Shown: positions 18,964 to 28,789 of the stretch, piece after piece | Layout: each line of letters begins with the position of its first letter | Numbering within the stretch: the stretch's first letter is position 1 | Origin: a bacterium | Lineage (GTDB): Bacteria > Myxococcota > UBA727 > JAUIJE01 | NCBI GenBank assembly: GCA_030431455.1 | Contig: JAUIJE010000003.1 | Location: forward strand, 514,360 to 578,359 | DNA: 64,000 bases | Direction: 5' to 3' | Program-made: the position numbers and the translations under genes | Notes under the pieces: generated by a model | Database searches by the model: none | Told to the model about the DNA's origin: nothing | Seen by the model: only the letters and a program-made list of their open reading frames with translations

Positions 18964-19962
18964 ATGTCGCAGATCCGTACCCGCATCGCCGGCACCGGCA
19001 TGAACGTCCCCGAGCGGGTGGTCACCAACGACGACCTCGCCCAGCGCATGGACACGTCCGACGAGTGGATCACCCAGCGGTCCGGCATCAAGACCCGGCG
19101 CCACGCTGATCACGGCACCACCCCCACCGACATCGCCCTCCCCGCCATCGAGCGTGCGCTGGAGATGGCGGAGACCAAAAAAGAAGACATCGACTGCATC
19201 ATCGCGGCCACGTTGAGCTCGCAGCATTATTTCCCCGGCACCGCGTTCTTTGTGCAACGCGCCCTCGGGCACAACAGCATTCCGGCCATCGATTTGCGCG
19301 CCCAGTGCTCGGGCTTTTTGTACGGGCTGCAGGTCGCGGACAGTTTCATTCGCGCGGGCACGTACAAGAAGATTCTCCTCGTCGGCATCGAGCTGCACAG
19401 CCACGCGCTGGAGTTCGCAGATCGGGGCCGGGACGTGGCGGTGCTGTTCGGCGATGGGTGCGGCGCGGCGGTGCTCGAGCCCACCACCGACGGCAGCGGC
19501 GTGCTTTCGGTGCATTTGCATTCCGAAGGCACCCACGCCGAGCGGCTGTGGTTGCAGGTGCCGGCCCTGGGCAACGACCCCTGCATCACCCACCAGGACC
19601 TCGAGGAGGGTCGCCAATACCCGAAGATGGACGGGCGCTTCGTGTTCAAACACGCGTGTACGCGCCTGCCTGAGGCGATCATGGAAGCGATGTCGACCAA
19701 CGAGCTCACCCTCGACGACGTCAACGTGTTCTTCTTCCACCAGGCCAACCTGCGCATCAACGAGCTGGTGGGCAAGATGATGGGCATCCCCGCGGAGAAG
19801 GCGCCCTTCAACATCGATAAGTACGGCAACTGCAGCGCGGCCTCGATCCCCATGCTCCTCGACGAATGTGTGCGCGACGGCCGCTTCAAACGCGGGGACC
19901 TCGGGGTGATGGCCGCGTTTGGTTCTGGCTTCACCTGGGCGTCGGCGGCGGTGCGCTTCTAG
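18964..19962 (+). CDS. 3-oxoacyl-ACP synthase III family protein
   Basis: A 332-residue KAS III; ATG 18964 follows AGGAG at a 6-nt spacing. The Cys-His-Asn triad is complete: C115 in RAQCSGF, H259 in FFHQANLRIN, and N289 in KYGNCSAASIP. The motif around the nucleophile (QCSGF rather than the usual ACAGF/ACSGF) is slightly off the housekeeping enzyme. The family condenses an acyl-CoA or acyl group with malonyl-ACP to start fatty-acid synthesis. It stands alone rather than in a fab cluster, between dnaX and a signalling gene, so a specialised starter unit or a duplicate FabH is possible. A TATGAT at 18914-18919 could be its -10, but no matching -35 is seen. Confidence 0.9.
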   Translation: MSQIRTRIAGTGMNVPERVVTNDDLAQRMDTSDEWITQRSGIKTRRHADHGTTPTDIALPAIERALEMAETKKEDIDCIIAATLSSQHYFPGTAFFVQRALGHNSIPAIDLRAQCSGFLYGLQVADSFIRAGTYKKILLVGIELHSHALEFADRGRDVAVLFGDGCGAAVLEPTTDGSGVLSVHLHSEGTHAERLWLQVPALGNDPCITHQDLEEGRQYPKMDGRFVFKHACTRLPEAIMEAMSTNELTLDDVNVFFFHQANLRINELVGKMMGIPAEKAPFNIDKYGNCSAASIPMLLDECVRDGRFKRGDLGVMAAFGSGFTWASAAVRF

Positions 19963-19986
19963 GCCACGTCGGCGCGCGGCCGCGAA

Positions 19987-21816
19987 TCAGCTTTTCTTGA
20001 GCAGCTCGAAGGCCCGGGTGATCTTGTCCCGGAGCTCGTCGATGCGCGCCACCATCAGTTGGCGGGCGGAGCCCTCAGGCACCTGGGCGGGGTCCAGCGA
20101 CCGCATGCGTTCGCGGTAGGCGGCCTCGAGCACGGCGTTGTCGGCTTGGGCGCTGACCCCGAGCACCGCCGCGGGGTCGGTGAGGGGCTTGAGCCGCATG
20201 TAGAGGTTGAAGATCTCGTCCCGGGCCCGTTGCTCCTCTTCGGAGTCGGCGTCCTCGATCTCCGACGACGGCACGGTGAACCGTCCGGTGCCCGGGCTCA
20301 CCTGGGTGGCTTCGCTCAGCTCCACGGTGTCGAACGACTCCCGGGGGTCGTCGTGCAGCGTCACCAACCCGCCGTCGACGAGGGTCAGGATCAACAGGGT
20401 GCCCATCAAGGGGTCGAACCCGAGGTCGCCGAGGGTGGTCTTGACCCGCTTTTGCCCGGTGATGAGCGTGGCCAGGTCATTGCCGCGCACGAAGGGCCGG
20501 AGCCGCAAAGACGCCGGGCCCAAGCCCGCGGTGGGATGAACGTACGTCCACTCCATGTCTTGGTGTCGACGCAACAGCTCGGTGGGGGGGGTCTGGGCCC
20601 GCCGCTCGTTAAGCAACAATCCAAATGCATTGACCCGCACCAACGGCAGGGTGTCGAGGTAGGTCGCGTCCTCGAAGAACGCGTAGGCCCCGTCGGACTG
20701 CTTGATCAGAGCGTGAATGCGATCCCGGATCGCGTTGCGCATGAACGCGTGCAGCTCTTGGCCGGTGGCGTGGCCGGCTGCGATCAGCGCCGCGAACAGG
20801 TCCGGGTGCTCGGCCGGGTCATAGGCGAAGTGCACCGGGGCGTGGCCCAGGCGCTTGAGGTCGCGCAGCATGCCCGCGGGCCCGTCGTCGTAGTGCACCC
20901 ACACCGGGTCCCCGCCGAACACCACCAACTCCCCCGCCCCCGGCCCGTCCGAGACCACCAGGCGCCCGGTGAGCTCTTGGGACGCAATGCTCATGATCAG
21001 CGCGGGACCGCCGTCGGCGAGGTCACCTTCAAACAGCGGCTCGAGGGGCGCGCTCCCCGCCGCCCACAGAATATCCACGTCCACCGCGGTGTCGACGTCC
21101 TCGGGGCGCGGCCCGGTGCCCGGCCCGTCGCTCGACCCCGACGACGAGCTGCTGGGCAAGCGATAGGCGGGCAAGGTCTTGGGCTCGAGCACCTGCGGCC
21201 CGGGCATCGGGGTGTGGGGAACGGGCGCATCAAAACGCACCGCCGCCGGCACCCGGGCGGCTTCGTCCGAGCTGCTCGAGGACGCGGCCGGCTCGGCGGT
21301 GGGCAACGTCGAGGGCCCGGGCGCGACGGTGTAGGGCGCGGTGGGCTCGTCCGGGGCCAACGGCACGATGGGCTCGGCCGACGCCGCGAACGCGGCCTCC
21401 TCCTGGTCGACGAGACCGGGGATGTGGATGCGGGCGGTGGGGGCCTCGTTGAGGTAGTTGAGGGGCATGTCCTGCGCGGCCACCCGCTCGGCGATGGCGG
21501 CGTTGGTGGTCCCCGGGGGGAAAAGCTCGATCTCGACCCCGAACCCGGTGGGGTCGAACGGCGCGTCTTCGGGGTGTTGCAGGGCGAGCAAGAGGATGTG
21601 GGGGTGGCGCTTTTTGGCGAGTTGGCAAAAGCCGCGCAGCGCGAGCTGGCGCACGCCCACCGCGAACACCACCGCCGAAAAATCCGCGCGCCCGAGGGCG
21701 CTCATGCCCTCGAAGGGATCGTTGACCTCGTAGGTGAGGATGTCGCGTTCAGAAAAAGCGTTCCGCAGAAGGAGGCGCCGCGCGCTGTCTGATTCGACGA
21801 CCAATACCGCGTGCAT
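19987..21816 (-). CDS. Degenerate receiver, PATAN/DUF4388-like and J-like domain protein
   Basis: 609 residues from ATG. Residues 1-120 fold like a receiver (VLVVESDSARRLLL), but the strand that should carry the phospho-Asp reads SAVVFAVGV with no Asp, so it is a pseudo-receiver. An acidic and Pro-rich linker follows. The middle (about 265-400; MSIASQELTGRLVVSD, VVFGGDPVWVHYDD) matches the DUF4388/PATAN pattern of Myxococcota signalling proteins. The end (about 530-609; ILGVSAQADNAVLEAAYRER) resembles a J-domain start but has no HPD tripeptide. Such proteins usually act as protein-interaction hubs in motility or development signalling. It is downstream of the hydratase gene on the same strand, 57 bp away. 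Confidence 0.75.
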   Translation of the reverse strand: MHAVLVVESDSARRLLLRNAFSERDILTYEVNDPFEGMSALGRADFSAVVFAVGVRQLALRGFCQLAKKRHPHILLLALQHPEDAPFDPTGFGVEIELFPPGTTNAAIAERVAAQDMPLNYLNEAPTARIHIPGLVDQEEAAFAASAEPIVPLAPDEPTAPYTVAPGPSTLPTAEPAASSSSSDEAARVPAAVRFDAPVPHTPMPGPQVLEPKTLPAYRLPSSSSSGSSDGPGTGPRPEDVDTAVDVDILWAAGSAPLEPLFEGDLADGGPALIMSIASQELTGRLVVSDGPGAGELVVFGGDPVWVHYDDGPAGMLRDLKRLGHAPVHFAYDPAEHPDLFAALIAAGHATGQELHAFMRNAIRDRIHALIKQSDGAYAFFEDATYLDTLPLVRVNAFGLLLNERRAQTPPTELLRRHQDMEWTYVHPTAGLGPASLRLRPFVRGNDLATLITGQKRVKTTLGDLGFDPLMGTLLILTLVDGGLVTLHDDPRESFDTVELSEATQVSPGTGRFTVPSSEIEDADSEEEQRARDEIFNLYMRLKPLTDPAAVLGVSAQADNAVLEAAYRERMRSLDPAQVPEGSARQLMVARIDELRDKITRAFELLKKS

Positions 21817-21873
21817 AAAGGGCGACTGTCTCCCGGACCGCGCCCCACCACCGTCGGTGAGGCTGGTCGAACC

Positions 21874-22668
21874 TTACCCCATCGCCGGGGGGCTCGACAT
21901 CCGCAGCCCGACGGTGCCCAACTGATCCACCCGAACCTGGACACGGCTGCCGGCGTCGAAGGGAATCGCCTGGGTCGCGCCCCCGGCCAACACCACCGCG
22001 CCCGCCGGGAGGGACATCGAACGCTCGGCCATCATGTTGCAAAGCTCGACCAACGAGCGGAGCGGGTGCTCGAGGATGGCCGCAGAGTTGCCCACCGCGG
22101 CCACCGCCCCGTCTTTTTCCATCACCATCCCGAGGTTGCCGAGGTCGATGTCCCCGGGGCGACGCGCGACCTCGCCGAGCACAAAGTAGCTGGAGCTCGC
22201 GTTGTCCGCGACCACGTCTTCGAGGGTGAACTTGAAGTTTGCGTAGCGCGAGTTGATGACCTCGAGGGCCGCGTGCACGGTCGAGACCGCGGCCTCGGCC
22301 CGGGCCAACGTGGTGGGTCCGGACAAGGGCTGCCCGAGGACAAACGCGATCTCAGGTTCGATCCGGGGCTGGCTCAGCGTCGTGCGATCGACCTCTTGGT
22401 CGGGATGCAGTTGCATGTCGGCGGTGAGCACACCGTAGATGGGATGGGGCACGCCCATCTGCTCCATCTTCGCCTTGGAGGTGAGCCCCATCTTGTACCC
22501 CACCACCGCGTGGCCCTCGGCCACCCGGTGGGCGATGTTGCGTTGCTGGATGTCGTACGCGGCGGCCACGTCGAAGGGCGTGGTCGTCGACGGTTGGGCC
22601 ACCAAGCGGACCTTCCGGGCCGCGTGGTGCAAGGTCAGGGCGATGTCGTCGCGATCCACGGCGGTCAT
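21874..22668 (-). CDS. 2-keto-4-pentenoate hydratase / 4-oxalocrotonate decarboxylase family enzyme
   Basis: 264 residues, the usual length for this fumarylacetoacetate-hydrolase-like family. The core motif GYKMGLTSKAKMEQMGV and the metal-site segment RIEPEIAFVLG carry the expected Glu pair. VINSRYANFKFTLEDVVADN fits the VxDNxSS region. Relatives act in meta-cleavage degradation of aromatics (hydration of 2-hydroxypentadienoate, or decarboxylation of 4-oxalocrotonate). No other degradation gene is nearby, so the physiological substrate is open. The ATG overlaps the stop of the giant TPR gene by 4 bp, which couples their translation despite unrelated roles. Confidence 0.85.
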   Translation of the reverse strand: MTAVDRDDIALTLHHAARKVRLVAQPSTTTPFDVAAAYDIQQRNIAHRVAEGHAVVGYKMGLTSKAKMEQMGVPHPIYGVLTADMQLHPDQEVDRTTLSQPRIEPEIAFVLGQPLSGPTTLARAEAAVSTVHAALEVINSRYANFKFTLEDVVADNASSSYFVLGEVARRPGDIDLGNLGMVMEKDGAVAAVGNSAAILEHPLRSLVELCNMMAERSMSLPAGAVVLAGGATQAIPFDAGSRVQVRVDQLGTVGLRMSSPPAMG

Positions 22669-25600
22669 GGCTGCTCCCGGTCTTTGGTGCGGGGGTCGGC
22701 GGCCAACAGCTGAGCCCCCGCCTCAGGCGACAGGGCCAGACCCAACCGCTCCCGCAGGGCCAGGTAGTCGCTGCCGATGGAAAAAGAGATGAGCTCGGTG
22801 ACCAACCGCCGGGCGTTCTTTTCGGTGGCCCGCAACCGCTGGGTGGCCATCAGAATGTCACTGCACAAGAGCAATCCGGTGCGGTGCCCGGTGTATTCCA
22901 CCCCGCGCACGAAGTGATTGATGGGGAGCTTTTGGCGCGCGTGGGCGTACTGCCGCACCGCGTCCTCGACGCGGCGGCGGCCGTCGTCGCCGGCCTGGGC
23001 GAGGGCGGCGTCCACCGAGCGGCGCAACCGGCTGGCGAGCTTTTGGTCATGTACCGGCACGTCGGCTTCGCGGGTGGCGTAGGCCGCCACCAGCGCGAGC
23101 AGGGCCTGCTTCAATGTCTCTGGATCGGTCGCCGCCACCACCCGGCCATACGACGACAGCGACCCCGTGGCCCGCCCCAGGTCGAACGCCCGGGTGGGGG
23201 TCATGCCCCCCTTCATCACCTGCGCGCCCACCGCCAAGGTGGGCCGGGCCGCGTGCACGGGGTGAAAGCCGTCGTCGTGGGCGGACTCGACGAGGAGAAT
23301 CTCGCCGTCCACGCCGACCAACGCCTGGGCCGCGCGCAACGCTTGTTGCACCGACCGGGGCAGGCGGTGCTCGGCGACCTTGGGCCGGCCCGCCTCGAAG
23401 GTGGGCCCGAGCTCGCGCACGAGGATGTCCGACAACAACGTCAACACCGTGCGGATTGGCGTGCGCACGTCGGGGTGGGCCAACCGGCGGTGCACGTCGC
23501 TCATGTCTTTGGCCGGGGTGGGCCACTGGGGGAACGGGGGCCGGGTGTTGCGGTGCGCGGCCCGGTGCCCGTCGGAGGCGAGGTCCGACGCGCACATCGC
23601 GGCCAACACCACGAACACCCCGTCGGGCCGGTCCGCGCGGCGCATGAGGTTGAGCAAGGCGCGCCACGCGTCGGGGGAGAACGGATCGAGCGCGAGCACC
23701 TCGCGCCACTTGTCCGTGGCCTGGTTGAGCGCGCCGATCTCCGCGTAGATGCGGGCGGCGTCCTCCCGCGCCTTGACCGCGCCCTTGTCCTGGGCCGCGA
23801 TGGCCTCGAGGGCCTCGGCCGCGCCGCGCAGGTCGCGCAGGTCGTAGCGGCGCACCTGGCTCAGCCGCTCGAGCAGCGACACGCGCCCCTCGGTGTCGGT
23901 GTTGCTCAGGAGCTTGAGCTGGGTGAGGTAGAGGTTCTCCAAGCCCCGGGCGTCGGTCTGCGCGGTGAACACCGCCTCGGCCATGTCCAGGGCCCGCGCG
24001 TTGGTCGGGTCCTCGTCGATGGACCGGCGCAGCTCGTCGGCGGCGCGGGCCTCGTCGCCCAGCTTGCGGAACAGCGCCGCTTTCTCGACGTGCAGCGCGC
24101 TCGCCTCCGGGCCACCCCCGATGCGGGCGAGGAGCTCGTCGAGGGACGTGAGCACGTCCTCGGTCTTGCCCTCGTCGATGTCGAGCTCCACCATGCGCTC
24201 GCGCGGCTCTTTGGCGTCGTTGTCGAGGGCCGAGGCCTCCTCGTACAACGCCCGGGCCAAGCCCCGGTCCGAGAGCCGCCCGTGGGCCAGCCGCCCCGCC
24301 TCGGTGAGGTCGCGGGCCGCGCCCCGGCTGTCTTTGTGTTTGGCCCGGGCCTGGAGAAAGCGCACCCGGTGGCGCACGTCGTCGTCGTTGTCGTCGCGGA
24401 AGATGTGCAGCCCGAGGTCGAGGGCCGCGGGGCTGAGCGCGTCCGCCCCCTCGCGCACCGCCTGGGTCGCGGCCTTGCCGATGGCGAGGCGGGCCCCCTC
24501 GTCGTCGTGCTCGGCGGCGCGGGCCACCGCCAAATCCCCCCACAGCCGGGCCCGCTCGTCGGCGGTGAGGTTGTCCCCGTGGTGCACCAAGTACCGCTCA
24601 AGCAGGTCGCGCCGGCGATCGCCGGGGGTGCTCTCGCTGTCCAGCCTCAAAATGTGGCTGAGTGCCACCGGGTCTTGGGGACGCTCGTCGAGCAAGGCGG
24701 AAAAATCGTTGCGGGCCCGGCCATCGCCCCGGTCGGCCCGGCACAGGGCCCGGAGCCGGCGCACCTCGAAGGGGGCCGCGGACAGGTCCGCCTCGTCGAG
24801 CAGGGGCCCAACCTCGTCGAGAAAGCCCCGGCTCGGCTTGGCCCAGGTGGGGTCTTGTTCGCCGTGCACCGCCGAGGCTTGGGCCAGCCACGCGGTGAGC
24901 AGCGCGGGGTCGTCGGGGGCCGCGCGCACCGCCCCCGCATAGGCCGCGGCCGCGGCCGCGGCCTGGCCTTGCTCCGACTCGAACGCGGCGAGGGCCACAA
25001 ACGCCTCCGCCTGCGCCGGCCCGGGGGGACTCGCGGCGGCCAGGCCCCGGAGCGCCCGGCCTTGGGCCGCCCCCTCGCCCTGCCGCGCGGCCAGGTCCCG
25101 CAATGATATCCATGCTTGCAGATTTGTCGAATCGAGCTCCGCGGCGACCTCGTAGCGCCGCAGCGCGTCGGGGGCGCGCAGCAGATGCTCCTCGAGCAAC
25201 ACCCCGATCCGGTGGTGGATCTGGGCCCGCTCCTTCTTGTCCGCGGTGTGGGCGGCGAGCCGCTCCAGCGGCTGCAGCGCGCCCGCGGGGTCGCCCACGT
25301 CGACCGCGAGCTCGGCCCGGAGCAGCAACGCGGGGATGTGGTGGGGGGACAGCTCGAGGGCGCGGTCCAAAAAGGCCTGGGCGCGCTTGCGCTTTTTCAG
25401 TCGGTCCCGGGACAGGGTCGCGGCCCGGACCCAGAACGGGGCCCGCTCCTCGGCGGGGGCCCGCCGGGCCGCCTCGTCGAGAATCGACACCGCCTCGGCC
25501 ACCTCCGCGGTCTCGAGCAGGTGGCTGAGCAACGCCTCGCGCGGCCCCTCGTGGTCGGGGTGGGTCCGCACCTCGGCGCGCAAGGCCTCGAGGGCCTCGT

Positions 25601-28600
25601 CGTGCGCGCCCCGGCGCGTGAGCAGGTCGTGCAGCCGGTTGAACAGCGCGCGCCGGGTGTCCTCGTCCCGGTCGGTGACCGCGACCTGCATGCGGCGCCG
25701 CAGCCAGGTCTCGTGTTCGGCCGCGTCGGGGCCGGGCCGGTCCGTGAGCTCGACGAGCACATCGAGCGCGGCCTTGTGGTGGGCATCGAAATCGAGCAAC
25801 GCCTTGGCCGCCTGCTCTTTGCCCACCGCGTCGGAGAGCGCGTCGCGGTCGCTGAGCAGCTGCTCCCACACACCGTGGGCGCGGGGGGCGGGCAGGTGCC
25901 GCACGATCCGGCCGTACACCCGGGCCCGCTCGTCGGGCGGGCTTTGGCTGAACACCTCCACCGCCCCCGCGAGCACCTCCTCGTCGCGCAGCCGCAATGT
26001 CACAGCAAGCTCTTCGAACACCGCCTGCCGCTCGCGCAGATCGTCGGACAGCCGCGCCACCACCCGCAACGGGCCCTCCCGGCGGGCGCCGGTCAAATGG
26101 GCCAAGCGGCGGCGGGCGAGGTCGAGCCGAAGGCCGTCGCGGCCCCCGTCGGCCAAACGGTCGTCGAGGTAGCGCGCGACGATCTCGTCCTCGGCCGCGA
26201 TGGGGGCCAAGAAGCTGAACACGTCGTCAACGTCGTCCTGGACCCGCGCGATCAGGATCCAGAAATCGGGCACCCCCTGGACCACCGCGGCGGGGGCGGC
26301 GTCGTACAAGCGGCGGCCCCAGACCAAGCTGAGCTCGGGGTGGTCGGGGGACAGCCGCACAAACCCTCGTTGGGCGTCTTCGCTCAGGGTGCCGAGCTGG
26401 CTCGCCTGCAGCTCGAGGGCCCGGCCGTAGAGGGCGAGCCGCTCGGCGCTGGCCACCGAGTCGTCCTGCGCCCAGGTCAGCGGCACCGCCGCGTCCTCGT
26501 CGGAAAACGCCGCCGCGACCTCGGGCCGAAGCGCGCCTTCCGACGGCGGCCACGCCGGGGTGGTGGCCTCCTCGTCGGCTTGGCTGTGATCGAACGGCTC
26601 CTGGGCCAAGGGCGACGCGTGGGCGTCCGCGGCCACCAAGGCGCCCCGGGCGGACAGCTCGATCTCGGGGGCGGGCGAGCGGATGGTCTCCTCCTCGTCG
26701 TCATCCGGCGAGAACGCCGCGGTGGGGTCATCGAGCGACAAAGGCTCGGCCGGCGCCGCCCCCGGTGCCTCCTCCCCGGACACAGGCGACTCGTCCGACG
26801 ACGACGACGAGTCCGACGACGATGAGTCCGACGACGACGACGAGGACGACGTGACCTGGGCCTCGGCGGTGACGCTCACCAACGGGCGGGCCGGGCCGGT
26901 GGGCTCGTCGAGGGAAAAGGCGTCCGCGGCCTCGTCCATGCCCGGCGGGGGCGGCCCCGCCGGCTCCGCGCTGGCGATCTCCGCCACCGGGATGGCCGCC
27001 ACCGCGGTCTCGGGGGCAGGCTCGGCCGCGGGCTCGGCCGGGGCGGGCTCCTCGACGACGGGCGCGGCGGCCCGCTGGCTCTTGCGCGACCGGGGCCGGG
27101 CGTCGTCGGTGGTGGGCGCGGAGGGCACGGAGTCGTCCACCGACGTGGCGGTGTCGGCGCCGGGCTCGTCGTCCCGCTCGTCGGCGTACGCGCGGGCCTT
27201 CTCCGACGGCCCCGACGCCCGGTCGGCCAACAGCGGGGTCGCTTCGCCCTGGGGCAGGCTCGATTCGTCCGAGACCTGGTCGACGAGCGAAGGCGTGGCC
27301 TGCTCCAGCAACGCAGGGAGCGGCGCCCCCGGCACGGTGGTCTCGAGGGAGTCCGGCTCCGGCGCCCCCGGGGGCGCGCTCGGGGGCAACGAAGTCGCGG
27401 GGATGGTCGGGACCGGGGTGGGGGTGGGGGTGGGGGTGGACGGCTCGTCGGCGAACACGCCCCCGTCGTCGGACAGGCTGCGCGCGTCCTCGAGGCTGGG
27501 GCCGCTGGAGAACGTGGGGGCCGGGGTGAGGGTGGTCTCGATGGCCGCGGCGGACGGCGCCGGGGTCAGGGCCTCGTCGGGGGCGGCGCGCATCGGCATG
27601 GAGACGTCCGCGGGCACCACCGGGCCGTCCTCTTCGCTTTTGGACACCGGGTGGGCCCCCGCGCTCTCGTCCCACGGGCTCTCGCTGTCCTGCTCGGTGG
27701 GGGCCGGCGCCGGTTGCCGCCGGTCAATTTCGGTTTCGTCCTCGACGCTGGGAAACGACACCGCCACCGGCGCGGGCCCGGGCGCGGCCTGGTCCTCGTC
27801 CCGGCTTTGCTCCCAGGTGGACTGGTCCTCGTCGTCGCCCGCCGCGGTGTCGACCTCCTCGTAGGGGGGCGGCTCGGCTGGGCCCTCTTGGGACGGGGTG
27901 GGCGCAGGCGGCGGCAATCCCAATGCATTGCTCAGGCGGATCGCGTGGCGGCGCGCGGCTTTGCTCTTGTTGTCGATGGCGAGCGCTTTCAAGAACGCGT
28001 CCCGGGCCGCGTCTTGGTCGTCGAGCCCGCGCTCATAGAGCACGCCGAGCTTGGTGCAGATCTGGGCCCGAGCGGCGTCGGACAGGTCCTCGGCGTCGCT
28101 GAGCTCGCCGAGCACCGCGGTCAGCTCGGTGAACCGTTCGGTCTCCATCGCCAGCCGCACCGCCTCGTCGACGCTGGCGGCCCGGGACGGGGCCGCGCGC
28201 AAGAGCTTGAGCGACTCCAAAAACGCGCGGTCCTTGTCCCCGAAGCGCTCGGACAGGCCGATCAACGCCTCCCGGTAGCCGAGCTGGCGCTCGGTGCCCT
28301 TGACCTGCGGGGCCCGCGCCGCCTTGCGCAAGGCGTCCAGCAACATGGTGGGGCCCCCCGCGGCCTCGAGCAGGTCGTCCACGTCGGGCACCACCGGGGC
28401 CTCGGCGAGCAAGATGGCCGCGACCTCGGCGGTGCCGCGCTCGTCGCCGAGCACCTTGGTGTAGATGTCCAACGCCCGTTCCCAGTGGGGCATGCGGGCC
28501 TCGGTGTCGGCGGCGGCTTCGGCCGCCCGGAGCTCGAGGCCGGCCAGGGTGCGGTACCGCGCCTGCACCTCTTGGCCGGGAACGAGGGCGAGCTGGAGCT

Positions 28601-28736
28601 TTTCGATCCACGCGTCCACGCAGGCGATGGCCGCGACCGGCCCGCCGTCCTGCTCGATGCCGTCGAGCAAGGCCGCCAGCGCCTCGGGGTCTTGCCCCTC
28701 GTCCACCGCGGCCAAAAAACGCTCGGTCTCCTGCAC
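22665..28736 (-). CDS. Giant TPR-repeat protein (2023 residues)
   Basis: The start is set at GTG 28736 because GGGAGG precedes it at about 9 nt and nearly all upstream codons run into the divergent VOC gene. Residues 1-290 and about 780-1750 are helical, with repeated TPR-type pairs (for example AREDAARIYAEIGALNQATDKW). Residues about 300-760 are acidic, Pro/Ser-rich and of low complexity, including a Ser/Asp tract near 629-650. The last 270 residues form a separate domain (VQQALRAAQALVGVDGEIL to LLLCSDILMATQRL). I recognise it only as the C-terminal module of other very large myxobacterial TPR proteins. No signal peptide or membrane segment is seen, so it is a cytoplasmic scaffold. It is coupled to the hydratase gene. 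Confidence 0.85.
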   Translation of the reverse strand: MQETERFLAAVDEGQDPEALAALLDGIEQDGGPVAAIACVDAWIEKLQLALVPGQEVQARYRTLAGLELRAAEAAADTEARMPHWERALDIYTKVLGDERGTAEVAAILLAEAPVVPDVDDLLEAAGGPTMLLDALRKAARAPQVKGTERQLGYREALIGLSERFGDKDRAFLESLKLLRAAPSRAASVDEAVRLAMETERFTELTAVLGELSDAEDLSDAARAQICTKLGVLYERGLDDQDAARDAFLKALAIDNKSKAARRHAIRLSNALGLPPPAPTPSQEGPAEPPPYEEVDTAAGDDEDQSTWEQSRDEDQAAPGPAPVAVSFPSVEDETEIDRRQPAPAPTEQDSESPWDESAGAHPVSKSEEDGPVVPADVSMPMRAAPDEALTPAPSAAAIETTLTPAPTFSSGPSLEDARSLSDDGGVFADEPSTPTPTPTPVPTIPATSLPPSAPPGAPEPDSLETTVPGAPLPALLEQATPSLVDQVSDESSLPQGEATPLLADRASGPSEKARAYADERDDEPGADTATSVDDSVPSAPTTDDARPRSRKSQRAAAPVVEEPAPAEPAAEPAPETAVAAIPVAEIASAEPAGPPPPGMDEAADAFSLDEPTGPARPLVSVTAEAQVTSSSSSSSDSSSSDSSSSSDESPVSGEEAPGAAPAEPLSLDDPTAAFSPDDDEEETIRSPAPEIELSARGALVAADAHASPLAQEPFDHSQADEEATTPAWPPSEGALRPEVAAAFSDEDAAVPLTWAQDDSVASAERLALYGRALELQASQLGTLSEDAQRGFVRLSPDHPELSLVWGRRLYDAAPAAVVQGVPDFWILIARVQDDVDDVFSFLAPIAAEDEIVARYLDDRLADGGRDGLRLDLARRRLAHLTGARREGPLRVVARLSDDLRERQAVFEELAVTLRLRDEEVLAGAVEVFSQSPPDERARVYGRIVRHLPAPRAHGVWEQLLSDRDALSDAVGKEQAAKALLDFDAHHKAALDVLVELTDRPGPDAAEHETWLRRRMQVAVTDRDEDTRRALFNRLHDLLTRRGAHDEALEALRAEVRTHPDHEGPREALLSHLLETAEVAEAVSILDEAARRAPAEERAPFWVRAATLSRDRLKKRKRAQAFLDRALELSPHHIPALLLRAELAVDVGDPAGALQPLERLAAHTADKKERAQIHHRIGVLLEEHLLRAPDALRRYEVAAELDSTNLQAWISLRDLAARQGEGAAQGRALRGLAAASPPGPAQAEAFVALAAFESEQGQAAAAAAAYAGAVRAAPDDPALLTAWLAQASAVHGEQDPTWAKPSRGFLDEVGPLLDEADLSAAPFEVRRLRALCRADRGDGRARNDFSALLDERPQDPVALSHILRLDSESTPGDRRRDLLERYLVHHGDNLTADERARLWGDLAVARAAEHDDEGARLAIGKAATQAVREGADALSPAALDLGLHIFRDDNDDDVRHRVRFLQARAKHKDSRGAARDLTEAGRLAHGRLSDRGLARALYEEASALDNDAKEPRERMVELDIDEGKTEDVLTSLDELLARIGGGPEASALHVEKAALFRKLGDEARAADELRRSIDEDPTNARALDMAEAVFTAQTDARGLENLYLTQLKLLSNTDTEGRVSLLERLSQVRRYDLRDLRGAAEALEAIAAQDKGAVKAREDAARIYAEIGALNQATDKWREVLALDPFSPDAWRALLNLMRRADRPDGVFVVLAAMCASDLASDGHRAAHRNTRPPFPQWPTPAKDMSDVHRRLAHPDVRTPIRTVLTLLSDILVRELGPTFEAGRPKVAEHRLPRSVQQALRAAQALVGVDGEILLVESAHDDGFHPVHAARPTLAVGAQVMKGGMTPTRAFDLGRATGSLSSYGRVVAATDPETLKQALLALVAAYATREADVPVHDQKLASRLRRSVDAALAQAGDDGRRRVEDAVRQYAHARQKLPINHFVRGVEYTGHRTGLLLCSDILMATQRLRATEKNARRLVTELISFSIGSDYLALRERLGLALSPEAGAQLLAADPRTKDREQP
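26788..26850 (-). repeat. Low-complexity Ser/Asp-coding tract
   Basis: A run of GAC/TCC-type triplets encodes about 20 residues that are nearly all Ser with interspersed Asp (residues about 629-650 of the TPR protein). It is likely a flexible linker and could vary in copy number between strains. Confidence 0.7.
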
Positions 28737-28789
28737 GCTCCATTTCCTCCCGCGTGGCGCGGCGGTAGCACCTCTTGAGGGGGTGCGAA

